Origin: Yeosuana aquiaggeris
Lineage (GTDB): Bacteria > Bacteroidota > Bacteroidia > Flavobacteriales > Flavobacteriaceae
Assembly: GCF_044003965.1 (NCBI RefSeq)
Contig: NZ_JBAWKC010000003.1
Span: forward strand, 501,234-565,233
Direction of reading: 5' to 3'
Length of the DNA: 64,000 bases
The notes below the pieces were generated by a model. The model was not told the origin of the DNA. It ran no database searches and saw nothing but the letters and a program-made list of their open reading frames with translations. The translations under genes and the position numbers were made by a program. Of this stretch, positions 26,779 to 34,744 are shown piece by piece (position 1 is the stretch's first letter; every line of letters begins with the position of its first letter).

Positions 26779-28074
26779 ATGAACTATTACTCACTCAATA
26801 AATTAGCGCCAAATACCTCTTTTAAGGAAGCCGTAATAAAAGGATTGGCTCCGGATAGAGGCTTATATTTTCCTGAGAGCATGACGCCTTTGGACAAAAC
26901 TATTTTTGAAAATATAGATGATTTATCTTATACAGAAATTGCCTTTTTAGCCATCAAACAATTTGTTGCTCCTGAAATACCTGAAACGGTATTAAAAACC
27001 ATTATTGAAGAAACTTTATCATTTGATTTTCCTGTGGTCCCATTAAATGAAAATATTTCTACGTTAGAACTATTTCACGGCCCAACCATGGCTTTTAAAG
27101 ACGTTGGGGCTCGCTTTATGGCACGTTGTTTAGGGTATTTCAATAAAGACAACAACAATTTAGTTACTGTATTAGTAGCTACTTCTGGTGATACAGGAGG
27201 TGCAGTAGCTAATGGCTTTTTGGGAGTCAAAGGTGTGAATGTGGTAATCCTATATCCTAGCGGAAAAGTGAGCGATATTCAGGAAAAACAACTGACTACC
27301 TTGGGTCAAAATATTAAGGCTCTGGAAGTTCAGGGTACGTTTGATGACTGTCAGGATATGGTCAAGAGAGCCTTTCTTGACGAGCAATTAACCGGTCAAA
27401 TGCAGCTTACTTCTGCTAATTCCATCAATGTGGCAAGATGGTTACCGCAATTATTCTATTTTTTATTTGCGTACAAACAATTACATTACAAGCATAAGAA
27501 CATTGTTTTTTCGGTACCAAGTGGCAATTTTGGTAATGTTTGTGCAGGTATGATAGCACAACAATTAGGTCTGCCAGTATCTCATTTCATTGCTTCAAAC
27601 AACGAAAATAAGGTAGTTACTGAATTTCTAAATACGCAGTTATACCAACCAAAACCATCCATTCAAACCATTAGTAATGCGATGGATGTTGGCAATCCCA
27701 GCAACTTTATAAGAATACAGGAAATTTATAATAATTCCTTTGAGACTTTAAAGGATAACCTGTCTTCCTACAGTTTTTCAGATGCAGAAACCAAATCAGC
27801 GATAAAGGAAATTTATACAAAATTCAACTATGTTGCAGATCCGCATGGCGCCGTGGGTTATTTAGGTTGCAAAGCTTATTTAAAACAACATCCTGACGCG
27901 CATTGTGTGTTTTTAGAAACGGCCCACCCTACTAAGTTTTTAGACGTTGTAGAAGAAGTGATCAAAGAAAAACAACCCTTACCTGATCAGATACAAGAAG
28001 TAATGGGCAAAGAAAAGGTCTCTTTCAAAATCAGTACCTATGAGGAATTAAAAGCTTTTTTATTAAATAAATAG
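26779..28074 (+). CDS. thrC: threonine synthase
   Basis: 431 residues, PLP-dependent fold type II enzyme. It converts O-phosphohomoserine to threonine. The Schiff-base lysine is Lys107 in HGPTMAFKDVGARF, with LVATSGDTGGAVANGF and SVPSGNFGNVCAG as the phosphate and cofactor loops. The N-terminal YYSLNKLAPNTSFKEAVIKG domain is that of the longer threonine synthases of bacteria and fungi. Last biosynthetic gene of the operon; the acetyltransferase starts 6 bases after the stop. Confidence 0.97.
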   Translation: MNYYSLNKLAPNTSFKEAVIKGLAPDRGLYFPESMTPLDKTIFENIDDLSYTEIAFLAIKQFVAPEIPETVLKTIIEETLSFDFPVVPLNENISTLELFHGPTMAFKDVGARFMARCLGYFNKDNNNLVTVLVATSGDTGGAVANGFLGVKGVNVVILYPSGKVSDIQEKQLTTLGQNIKALEVQGTFDDCQDMVKRAFLDEQLTGQMQLTSANSINVARWLPQLFYFLFAYKQLHYKHKNIVFSVPSGNFGNVCAGMIAQQLGLPVSHFIASNNENKVVTEFLNTQLYQPKPSIQTISNAMDVGNPSNFIRIQEIYNNSFETLKDNLSSYSFSDAETKSAIKEIYTKFNYVADPHGAVGYLGCKAYLKQHPDAHCVFLETAHPTKFLDVVEEVIKEKQPLPDQIQEVMGKEKVSFKISTYEELKAFLLNK

Positions 28075-28079
28075 TTCTT

Positions 28080-28595
28080 ATGACATCTATTGTTAGAGCA
28101 ACTTTAAAAGATATTGAACTACTTACCAAAATAGGTAAAACCTCCTTCTTACAAGCACATGGCAGAAGTGCTTCAGAAGAAAATATTAATGAATATGTGA
28201 ACAAGAATTTCACAAATAAAGCCTTTGAAGACGCATTAAAAGACGCCAATAGTATTTTTTACATTATTTACTTTAATGAAACGGCTGTTGGCTATTCTAA
28301 AATTATTTATAATTATCAACATCCAAATATCCCCGTTAAAAACATCACCAAATTAGAGCGACTTTATTTATTGGAGGAGTTTCACAGTCTAAAATTAGGC
28401 TTAGAACTTTTTAATTTTAACCTTAATAAATCTGTTAAACATAAACAGGCGGGCATGTGGTTATTTGTATGGACAGAAAACCATAAAGCCATTAATTTTT
28501 ATAAAAAGGCCGGATTTAAAATTGTGGGGCATCATGACTTTCAAATTACTGCAACACACTCCAATCCAAACCATCAAATGCTATTAACTTTTTAA
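28080..28595 (+). CDS. GNAT-family N-acetyltransferase
   Basis: 171 residues with the GNAT fold: IVRATLKDIELLTKIGKTSF at the start, LERLYLLEEFHSLKLGLELF (the acetyl-CoA-binding core, where the canonical Q/RxxGxG/A is degenerate) and NHKAINFYKKAGFKIVGHHDF, the conserved C-terminal block. Substrate unknown. It starts 6 bases after thrC and may be read through from the thr operon; no link to threonine synthesis can be read from the sequence. Cytoplasmic. Confidence 0.85.
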   Translation: MTSIVRATLKDIELLTKIGKTSFLQAHGRSASEENINEYVNKNFTNKAFEDALKDANSIFYIIYFNETAVGYSKIIYNYQHPNIPVKNITKLERLYLLEEFHSLKLGLELFNFNLNKSVKHKQAGMWLFVWTENHKAINFYKKAGFKIVGHHDFQITATHSNPNHQMLLTF

Positions 28596-28614
28596 AAATT
28601 AAATTTTCAACGAC

Positions 28615-28857
28615 ATGAATTTTATAGACTGGATTGGATTTTTAGGGGTTTTTCAAATATTACTGGCCTATGTTTTAAACGTTTCAGGAAAAGCATCAAA
28701 TAAAAGTCTCATATTTATCATACTTAATTTTACCGGTGCTTCCATGGCTTGCCTTGCCTCTATCCTACTAAATTATTGGCCCTTTATTATTTTGGAAGCT
28801 GTTTGGGCATTAGTGTCATTATATTCAATGATTGTATATAAACGCATAACAGTATAA
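28615..28857 (+). CDS. small three-helix membrane protein (CBU_0592-like)
   Basis: 80 residues, mostly hydrophobic, with three membrane helices around residues 5-22, 30-50 and 53-74. The pattern IDWIGFLGVFQILLAYVLN followed by LNFTGASMACLASILL resembles the CBU_0592-type inner-membrane protein family (recalled, not searched). Function unknown. It lies 19 bases after the acetyltransferase and may end the thr transcript. Confidence 0.75.
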   Translation: MNFIDWIGFLGVFQILLAYVLNVSGKASNKSLIFIILNFTGASMACLASILLNYWPFIILEAVWALVSLYSMIVYKRITV

Positions 28858-28949
28858 AAAACTTCTTTTTTTATTCAGAAAAGTCTAAATTAGATTAGTG
28901 TTTTAAAGATTTATTAAAGTAAACTCAACTAATTATTTAATCAGTTCGA

Positions 28950-29300
28950 ATGAAAAAAGTAGTCTTTGTTTTCAGCATATTTTTAATAATTTCATGTTCA
29001 CATCAAATCGATAAAGAGAATCTTATTGGCTTGTGGGACTGCACGTCTGCATTGGATATTGAATCTAATGAAATTTCGCTACCAGAAGGTGAGGAAAAAT
29101 TTATCGTAACCATAACTTCAGATTCTATTATTATACCAGAAACAGGAATAGAAAAATATACTTGGGAAATCAAGGGTGATTCATTAGTTATAACTGATTT
29201 GATCACTGTTTACATAAAAGAATTAAAACCAACAGCACTCATTGTTGAATATGACTTTTTGGGACATACGCAATTAACTTTTAAAAAGATTAAAAAATAA
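28950..29300 (+). CDS. small lipocalin-like lipoprotein
   Basis: 116 residues. Lipoprotein signal FSIFLIISC with Cys16. The mature part opens with LIGLWDC, the GxW start of lipocalin-like domains found widely in Bacteroidetes lipoproteins, and continues as alternating beta strands ending in the usual LTFKKIKK tail. Presumably anchored to a membrane facing the periplasm; ligand unknown. Stands alone, convergent with the aminopeptidase gene. Confidence 0.75.
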   Translation: MKKVVFVFSIFLIISCSHQIDKENLIGLWDCTSALDIESNEISLPEGEEKFIVTITSDSIIIPETGIEKYTWEIKGDSLVITDLITVYIKELKPTALIVEYDFLGHTQLTFKKIKK

Positions 29301-29333
29301 GGTGATAATAAATTAAGCTATGAAATCAAACTC

Positions 29334-30818
29334 CTAATCCAACGTTGGTAATTCTAAACTTCCTAAAGGACTGGTTTCTTTCATTAAGGCTTCAATGGCT
29401 TCAGATTTACGCGGGGCTTCTGCAGATAACACAATAGGTCCATTTGCAGTAATTAACACATCATCTTCAATCCTCACAGCGATACCCCACCATTTTTTGT
29501 CACAGGGGCTTCCTTCAGGAATATAAATACCTGGCTCTACAGTAATGACCATATTAGGTTTAAAAGCTCCTCTCAAACTGGTGTCATGAACATCTAAACC
29601 AATATGGTGTGAAGTTCCATGAGGAAAATAACGTCTGGCTTCGATATCATCTTTAGCAATGCCTAAAGCAATCAAACCTTCATTGACTACTTTACGGGCG
29701 GCGTCATCTGGCGTTCTTAAATTATTTCCAATAACCGAAACTGCAATACCAGCTTCTTGTGCTTCATATACCAAATCATAAATAAGTTTTTGCTCCGGAT
29801 TGAATTTTCCGTTAGCAGGGATGGTTCTGGTTACGTCCGCAGTATATCCATGGTACTCAGCACCTAAATCCATCAGAACCATATCATTATCAACTTTTAA
29901 TTTACTGTTTTCAACATAATGTAGCACACAACCATTATTGCCAGCACCAACTATACTTGGATAACCCTCATACTCGCTGCCGTATTTTTTATACACATAC
30001 TCATGGATACCCTGAATCTCTGCTTCAGACATACCAACATGCATCGCTTTCATAATTTCCCTTTGTCCCATAGCAGAGATACGAACTGCTTTGGTTAACA
30101 ACTTCATTTCTTCTTCAGTTTTAATTTCACGAAGTCCGGCCATTAATTTTAATAAAGTCTCATTATCAACAGTTGCTTTTTTCTTTTGAATGGCATTGCT
30201 ATTCCCATTCAATTCCACATTCATTTGATTATTTGGAATAACGGTGGTTTCGATTAAATCAATCTGAGTTTTAAAAGCTTTTATTAAATCAAATAAATCT
30301 GCATCATCGCGCTCAGAATCTCGGTAATCATCTTTAAATTCGTCAAACATGACCGCATCAAAATTCGCGAAATTAATGCCATTCTTTATAAATTCTTCTC
30401 CATTCAAAGCTATTTCAAACCCCAATTGTTGTTGAGCACCTTCAACCCCTAAGCGTTTACCTGTCCATTGTTCTGCCAAGGCATTTCGCTTTTGAACATA
30501 TAATAATTCATTATAGGTTTCTCCTTTATCATTGGTTTGTTTATCAGAAAAAATAACTAAAACTGCATTGGGTTCTTTATAACCCGTTAAATAATAAAAA
30601 TCCGGGTCCTGATGGTACACATATTCAACATCATTAGCCCTATTTCTTAAAGCATTAGCAAAGAAAACCGCCACTGTATTTTTAGGCATATCAGCTCTTA
30701 ATCCGTCTCTTCTGCTCTTGTGAAATTCTGAAGTGAGGTAATCTGATGGCGTGCCATTTTGTGCAAGGGTTGAAAAAGTTACTAAGAAAAAACAAAGGAG
30801 TTGGATGGCTGGTTTCAT
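29334..30818 (-). CDS. secreted Xaa-Pro aminopeptidase (M24B)
   Basis: 494 residues with a Sec signal peptide (LLCFFLVTFSTLAQ). The N-terminal domain (about 40-190) and the pita-bread catalytic domain follow the aminopeptidase P pattern. Metal ligands are visible: Asp in DLGAEYHGYTADVTRTIP (two Asp), His in HGTSHHIGLDVHD, Glu in VTVEPGIYIP and Glu in VRIEDDVLIT. It removes N-terminal residues in front of proline, here outside the cytoplasm, and would work with the S9 and M1 peptidases of this window on imported peptides. Confidence 0.95.
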   Translation of the reverse strand: MKPAIQLLCFFLVTFSTLAQNGTPSDYLTSEFHKSRRDGLRADMPKNTVAVFFANALRNRANDVEYVYHQDPDFYYLTGYKEPNAVLVIFSDKQTNDKGETYNELLYVQKRNALAEQWTGKRLGVEGAQQQLGFEIALNGEEFIKNGINFANFDAVMFDEFKDDYRDSERDDADLFDLIKAFKTQIDLIETTVIPNNQMNVELNGNSNAIQKKKATVDNETLLKLMAGLREIKTEEEMKLLTKAVRISAMGQREIMKAMHVGMSEAEIQGIHEYVYKKYGSEYEGYPSIVGAGNNGCVLHYVENSKLKVDNDMVLMDLGAEYHGYTADVTRTIPANGKFNPEQKLIYDLVYEAQEAGIAVSVIGNNLRTPDDAARKVVNEGLIALGIAKDDIEARRYFPHGTSHHIGLDVHDTSLRGAFKPNMVITVEPGIYIPEGSPCDKKWWGIAVRIEDDVLITANGPIVLSAEAPRKSEAIEALMKETSPLGSLELPTLD

Positions 30819-31002
30819 GTTTTGAATTGATTTTAACGTGAAAAATAATAATAAAATTTGTAACTAAACATTAAATTTTTTGAGTTACTAATAAATTGTG
30901 TGATAAAATGACCAATCCAAAGCCTTCTGAAATTATGATTTTATTAACGCCATATTGCCTTTAATCTTTAAGTTTCTTAAAAAGAAATCTATAATTTTTC
31001 AA

Positions 31003-31010
31003 TACATTTG
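31003..31010 (+). promoter_or_regulatory. candidate -7 promoter box for gcvT
   Basis: TACATTTG, a perfect TAnnTTTG match, 25 bases before the gcvT ATG at 31036. No glycine riboswitch is recognisable in the 217-base upstream gap. Confidence 0.6.
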
Positions 31011-31035
31011 CGCAACAAAAATTTAAACAATAAGT

Positions 31036-32118
31036 ATGAAAAATACAGCTTTAACATCTACACATGAAGCATTAGGAGCAAAAATGGTTCCTTTTGCAGG
31101 TTTTAACATGCCTGTGCAATATGAAGGCGTCAATGCAGAACATGAAACAGTGCGTAATGCTGTTGGGGTATTTGATGTTTCACATATGGGTGAATTTTTG
31201 ATTGAAGGTGAACATGCTTTAAAACTCATACAAAAAGTAACCAGTAATGATGCTGAAAAATTAACCATTGGAAAAGCTCAATACAGTTGTTTACCTAATG
31301 ATAATGGTGGTATTGTAGATGATTTAATTGTTTACCAACTAAAGGAATTAACGTATTTATTGGTAGTGAATGCCAGCAATATTGAGAAGGACTGGAATTG
31401 GATACAATCAAAAAATGATGTAGGTGCCACTATGAGAAATCTGTCAGATGATTACTCTTTATTGGCTATTCAAGGTCCCAAAGCCGTGGAAGCCATGCAA
31501 TCATTGACTAGTCATGATTTATCTACCATTCCATTTTACAATTTTATAGTGGGTGATTTTGCCGGTATTGAACATGTTATCATTTCAGCTACCGGTTATA
31601 CAGGAAGTGGTGGTTTTGAAATATATTGCAAAAACTCTGAAGTCAAACAAATTTGGGATAAAGTATTTGAAGCAGGTGCTTCTTATGGTATTAAACCTAT
31701 TGGACTGGCAGCAAGAGATACCTTGCGTTTAGAAATGGGTTATTGCTTATATGGTAATGACATTGATGACACTACCTCTCCTATTGAGGCTGGTTTAGGC
31801 TGGATTACTAAATTCAATAAGAAATTCACTAATTCTGAAGCTTTAGAAGCAGAAAAAGCAAACGGACCAAAACGTAAATTAGTGGCCTTTGAATTAGATG
31901 AGCGCGGTGTACCACGTCATGGTTATGATATTTTTGATAATAATGGCAATAAAATTGGAGTAGTTACTTCAGGTACCATGGCACCCTCATTAAATAAAGG
32001 TATTGGTATGGGATATGTAACCACAGGATTTTCTAAAGTTGGAAGTAAAATAAATATTCAGATTCGAAAAAACGCTATTCCTGCAACCATTGTAAAGCTT
32101 CCTTTTTATAAGGGCTAA
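31036..32118 (+). CDS. gcvT: glycine cleavage system aminomethyltransferase (T protein)
   Basis: 360 residues. Folate-binding T protein: MVPFAGFNMPVQYEGV, NAVGVFDVSHMGEF, GYTGSGGFEIY and RDTLRLEMGYCLYGND (with the catalytic-site Asp) are the family blocks, and the C-terminal barrel domain ends with GYV and KIN segments. It transfers the methylene group from aminomethyl-H protein to tetrahydrofolate. No gcvH or gcvP is adjacent, as often in Flavobacteriaceae. Cytoplasmic. Confidence 0.97.
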   Translation: MKNTALTSTHEALGAKMVPFAGFNMPVQYEGVNAEHETVRNAVGVFDVSHMGEFLIEGEHALKLIQKVTSNDAEKLTIGKAQYSCLPNDNGGIVDDLIVYQLKELTYLLVVNASNIEKDWNWIQSKNDVGATMRNLSDDYSLLAIQGPKAVEAMQSLTSHDLSTIPFYNFIVGDFAGIEHVIISATGYTGSGGFEIYCKNSEVKQIWDKVFEAGASYGIKPIGLAARDTLRLEMGYCLYGNDIDDTTSPIEAGLGWITKFNKKFTNSEALEAEKANGPKRKLVAFELDERGVPRHGYDIFDNNGNKIGVVTSGTMAPSLNKGIGMGYVTTGFSKVGSKINIQIRKNAIPATIVKLPFYKG

Positions 32119-32145
32119 AATTAATGACTCAAATGCCGTATTAAA

Positions 32146-32979
32146 TTGAATTTGAAGAAAGAGAGCAAACACAGAATATTAATTTTAGGTGCCAGTGGGT
32201 TTTTAGGTGGCTCTTTATATAAAGAACTTTACCCCTATTTCAGAACTTTTGGTACTTACTACAAAGAGAATGCAAATTATATTAAGAACAACCATTTTTT
32301 TCAATATCATTTAGAAGAAGATGATATTTTTGAAATTCTGAATATAGTAAAACCTACTATTATTATTTCCTCTTTAAGAGGTGATTTTTCTGCACAGATA
32401 ATAGTTCACAAACATATTATAGAATATATCACTTCTAATTCTTGTAAACTTATTTATTTATCATCAGCCAATGTTTTTGATGCTTATAGCAAATACCCTA
32501 GTTACGAACATGACAAAACATTAAGCAACAGTATTTATGGACATTTTAAAATAAAAATTGAAAACATGCTTTTAAGATTGCCAAAAAAGAAAGTTGCTAT
32601 TATTAGAATGCCAATGGTTTTTGGAGCTCAATCACCAAGAATACAAATAATAAAGCAAAACCTTAACCAAAAGATTCCTATTGAGGTTTTTCCTAATTTA
32701 ATTATGAATGTGACCACAGATTCAAAAGTTAGTCAGCAAATACATTATATCATTAATAGAAACAGGTTTGGTGTTTTTCATCTGGGTAGTAATGATTTAG
32801 TGCATCATGATGATTTTATAAAAGAAATTATTGAGTCATTAGGACAAAAAAATGCCGTCTTTAAAAATGTATATACTACAAATGACGACCGGTATTTAGC
32901 AGTATTACCAAAAGATAATTTATTACCAAAGCATCTGCAGTTATACAGTCAAGAAATATTAACAGAAATGAAATTATAA
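32146..32979 (+). CDS. NAD-dependent epimerase / RmlD-like sugar-nucleotide reductase
   Basis: 277 residues with an N-terminal Rossmann motif (LILGASGFLGGSLY), a central LIYLSSANVFDAYSKY (Ser of the catalytic triad), YGHFKIKIE (Tyr and Lys, YxxxK) and a final substrate lobe. This is the RmlD/extended-SDR fold; no dTDP-rhamnose partners are near, so the sugar is unknown. The only plausible starts are TTG at 32146 or TTG at 32152: an in-frame TGA lies at 32125, no in-frame ATG comes before the Rossmann motif, and an ATG would cut the fold. It begins 27 bases after gcvT. Confidence 0.82.
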   Translation: MNLKKESKHRILILGASGFLGGSLYKELYPYFRTFGTYYKENANYIKNNHFFQYHLEEDDIFEILNIVKPTIIISSLRGDFSAQIIVHKHIIEYITSNSCKLIYLSSANVFDAYSKYPSYEHDKTLSNSIYGHFKIKIENMLLRLPKKKVAIIRMPMVFGAQSPRIQIIKQNLNQKIPIEVFPNLIMNVTTDSKVSQQIHYIINRNRFGVFHLGSNDLVHHDDFIKEIIESLGQKNAVFKNVYTTNDDRYLAVLPKDNLLPKHLQLYSQEILTEMKL

Positions 32980-33037
32980 TATATATTCTACAATCAAATC
33001 ATTAAATTAGTAAACAGACCATTAAAAGATAAATATC

Positions 33038-33328
33038 ATGAGTAAACTGTCAGAACAAGAAATAGAAAAAAGACTATTAAGATTTCCAGATTGGGAATAT
33101 TATGATGATGCTATACATGCTGAATTTGAATTCGAAAATTTTAAAGATTGCTTTAGCGCTATGAGCAGAATAGCCTTTGAGTGCGAAGCATTAAATCATC
33201 ATCCGGACTGGTCCAATGTTTATAATGTTTTAACTATTTCATTATCAACCCATTCGGCACATGGCGTTACAGATTTAGACTTTAAACTGGCAGAAGCTAT
33301 TGAAACTATTGTTGAGCCTGAAGAATAA
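33038..33328 (+). CDS. phhB: pterin-4a-carbinolamine dehydratase
   Basis: 96 residues, the normal size of the family. The signature NHHPDWSNVYNVLTISLSTH holds the conserved His-His-Pro-Asp-Trp catalytic and dimer motif, with AHGVTDLDFKLAEAIE at the end. It dehydrates 4a-hydroxytetrahydrobiopterin (aromatic amino-acid hydroxylase cofactor recycling), or in bacteria may support molybdopterin or folate metabolism. No phenylalanine hydroxylase is in the window. Cytoplasmic. Confidence 0.93.
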   Translation: MSKLSEQEIEKRLLRFPDWEYYDDAIHAEFEFENFKDCFSAMSRIAFECEALNHHPDWSNVYNVLTISLSTHSAHGVTDLDFKLAEAIETIVEPEE

Positions 33329-33352
33329 TTTTATTTTTTCGGTCAGCCTTAT

Positions 33353-33360
33353 TACTTTTG
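33353..33360 (+). promoter_or_regulatory. candidate -7 promoter box for the YebC gene
   Basis: TACTTTTG (TAnnTTTG), 56 bases before the ATG at 33417, giving a leader of about 50 bases. Confidence 0.5.
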
Positions 33361-33416
33361 CGCTCAGAATTTAAAATATAAAACACCCTAAATCAGGGAC
33401 TTAAAATAACATTAAT

Positions 33417-34133
33417 ATGGGAAGAGCTTTTGAATTTAGAAAAGCACGTAAAATGAAGCGTTGGTCGGCTATGAGCAAAGCTTTTACACGTATTGGGAAA
33501 GATATCGTCATGGCAGTCAAAGAAGGCGGACCAGACCCGGCAAGTAACTCACGGTTAAGAGCTGTGATTCAAAACGCCAAGTCCGTAAACATGCCTAAAG
33601 ACAATGTGGAGCGTGCTATCAAAAAGGCAAGTGACAAAACCCAGGGCGATTATAAAGAAGTTATTTTTGAAGGATATGCACCACATGGGATTGCTGTATT
33701 AGTTGAAACTGCAACGGACAATAATACGAGAACTGTGGCCAATGTAAGAAGTTATTTTAATAAATGTGACGGCAGTTTAGGAACCTCTGGTTCGGTGGTT
33801 TTTATGTTCGATCACACTTGTAATTTTAGAATCAAAGCAGACGGTTTAGATCCTGAAGAAATAGAATTAGAATTCATTGATTATGGTGCAGAAGAAGTAT
33901 TTGCCGATGAAGATGGTATATTAATTTATGCGCCTTTTGAAAGTTTTGGTGCCATTCAAGCCGCTTTAGAAGAAAAGAATATTGAAATTTTATCATCAGG
34001 TTTTGAAAGAATTCCGCAGGTTACAAAAGAATTGTCTGCTGAAGAGGCCGCTGATGTTGAAAAACTATTAGAAAAACTTGAAGAAGATGATGATGTGCAA
34101 TATGTTTATCACACCATGCAAGAAACTGAATAA
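33417..34133 (+). CDS. YebC/PmpR-family translation/transcription regulator
   Basis: 238 residues, the usual length. The opening MGRAFEFRKARKMKRWSAMSK is the form seen in Bacteroidetes; the family signature PDPASNSRLRAVIQNAKSVNMPKDNVERAIKKA follows at about 38-70, and the EGYAPHGIAVLVE block after it. Family members bind DNA, and recent work links YebC proteins to translation of polyproline stretches. Acidic C-terminus. Followed by a strong terminator. Cytoplasmic. Confidence 0.96.
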   Translation: MGRAFEFRKARKMKRWSAMSKAFTRIGKDIVMAVKEGGPDPASNSRLRAVIQNAKSVNMPKDNVERAIKKASDKTQGDYKEVIFEGYAPHGIAVLVETATDNNTRTVANVRSYFNKCDGSLGTSGSVVFMFDHTCNFRIKADGLDPEEIELEFIDYGAEEVFADEDGILIYAPFESFGAIQAALEEKNIEILSSGFERIPQVTKELSAEEAADVEKLLEKLEEDDDVQYVYHTMQETE

Positions 34134-34154
34134 TATATTATTTGTTAAAGATAT

Positions 34155-34182
34155 AAAAGGAGAGCATTTGCTCTCTTTTTTT
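34155..34182 (+). terminator. rho-independent terminator after the YebC gene
   Basis: GAGAGC pairs with GCTCTC around an ATTT loop and is followed by seven T residues, 25 bases after the stop codon. Confidence 0.93.
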
Positions 34183-34277
34183 ATATGAATGGAATTCTTT
34201 ATTGCGTGTTCAATCAATTTCATTTTTTGAAGATTTATTATCTATATTTACATACAAACCAATCCATTAATAAATAC

Positions 34278-34733
34278 ATGAGAAAGATATTTGTATTCCT
34301 CATCTTACTAACAAGTTCATCTAAAGCATTTTGTCAAAGTGAAGATCAGTTTCAAGTCAAGCTTAATCACATAGCACTTTCTGTTCAAAATGTGGATAAA
34401 GCAGCAGAGTTTTATAAGAACGTCTTAAACCTTAATGAAATTACTAATCGAACAAAAATGGAAGGAATAAGATGGTTTTCGCTTGGAGATGGGAAAGAAC
34501 TACATTTAATTTCAATTGTTAAAGAACCTGTTACTTTAAACAAAGCGGTTCACTTTGCTCTATCAACATCAAATTTTGATGTTTTTTTAAAAAAAGTCCA
34601 AGCAATGGAAATAACCTATTCTGACTGGCCTGGAGCATTAAACAAAGTAACACATAGAGCAGATGGCATTAAACAGATATATATTCAAGATACTGATGGC
34701 TACTGGATTGAAATAAACAGTGTAGAACAATAA
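34278..34733 (+). CDS. exported VOC/glyoxalase-fold protein
   Basis: 151 residues from the ATG at 34278. A longer frame opens at 34185 within the terminator region, but the ATG at 34278 begins a good Sec signal peptide (FVFLILLTSSSKAFCQ). The mature protein is a single vicinal-oxygen-chelate domain: LNHIALSVQNVDKAAEFYKNVL at the start and QIYIQDTDGYWIEINSVEQ at the end, with the His and Glu metal positions. A VOC protein exported to the periplasm is less common than the cytoplasmic lyases; substrate unknown. The M1 peptidase starts 11 bases later, so they are probably co-transcribed. Confidence 0.88.
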   Translation: MRKIFVFLILLTSSSKAFCQSEDQFQVKLNHIALSVQNVDKAAEFYKNVLNLNEITNRTKMEGIRWFSLGDGKELHLISIVKEPVTLNKAVHFALSTSNFDVFLKKVQAMEITYSDWPGALNKVTHRADGIKQIYIQDTDGYWIEINSVEQ

Positions 34734-34744
34734 ATTATTTTTAA

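Noticed and set aside
30819..31035. Glycine riboswitch or small gene before gcvT
   Set aside because: No recognisable riboswitch core; an 18-codon frame near 30907 is of chance length.
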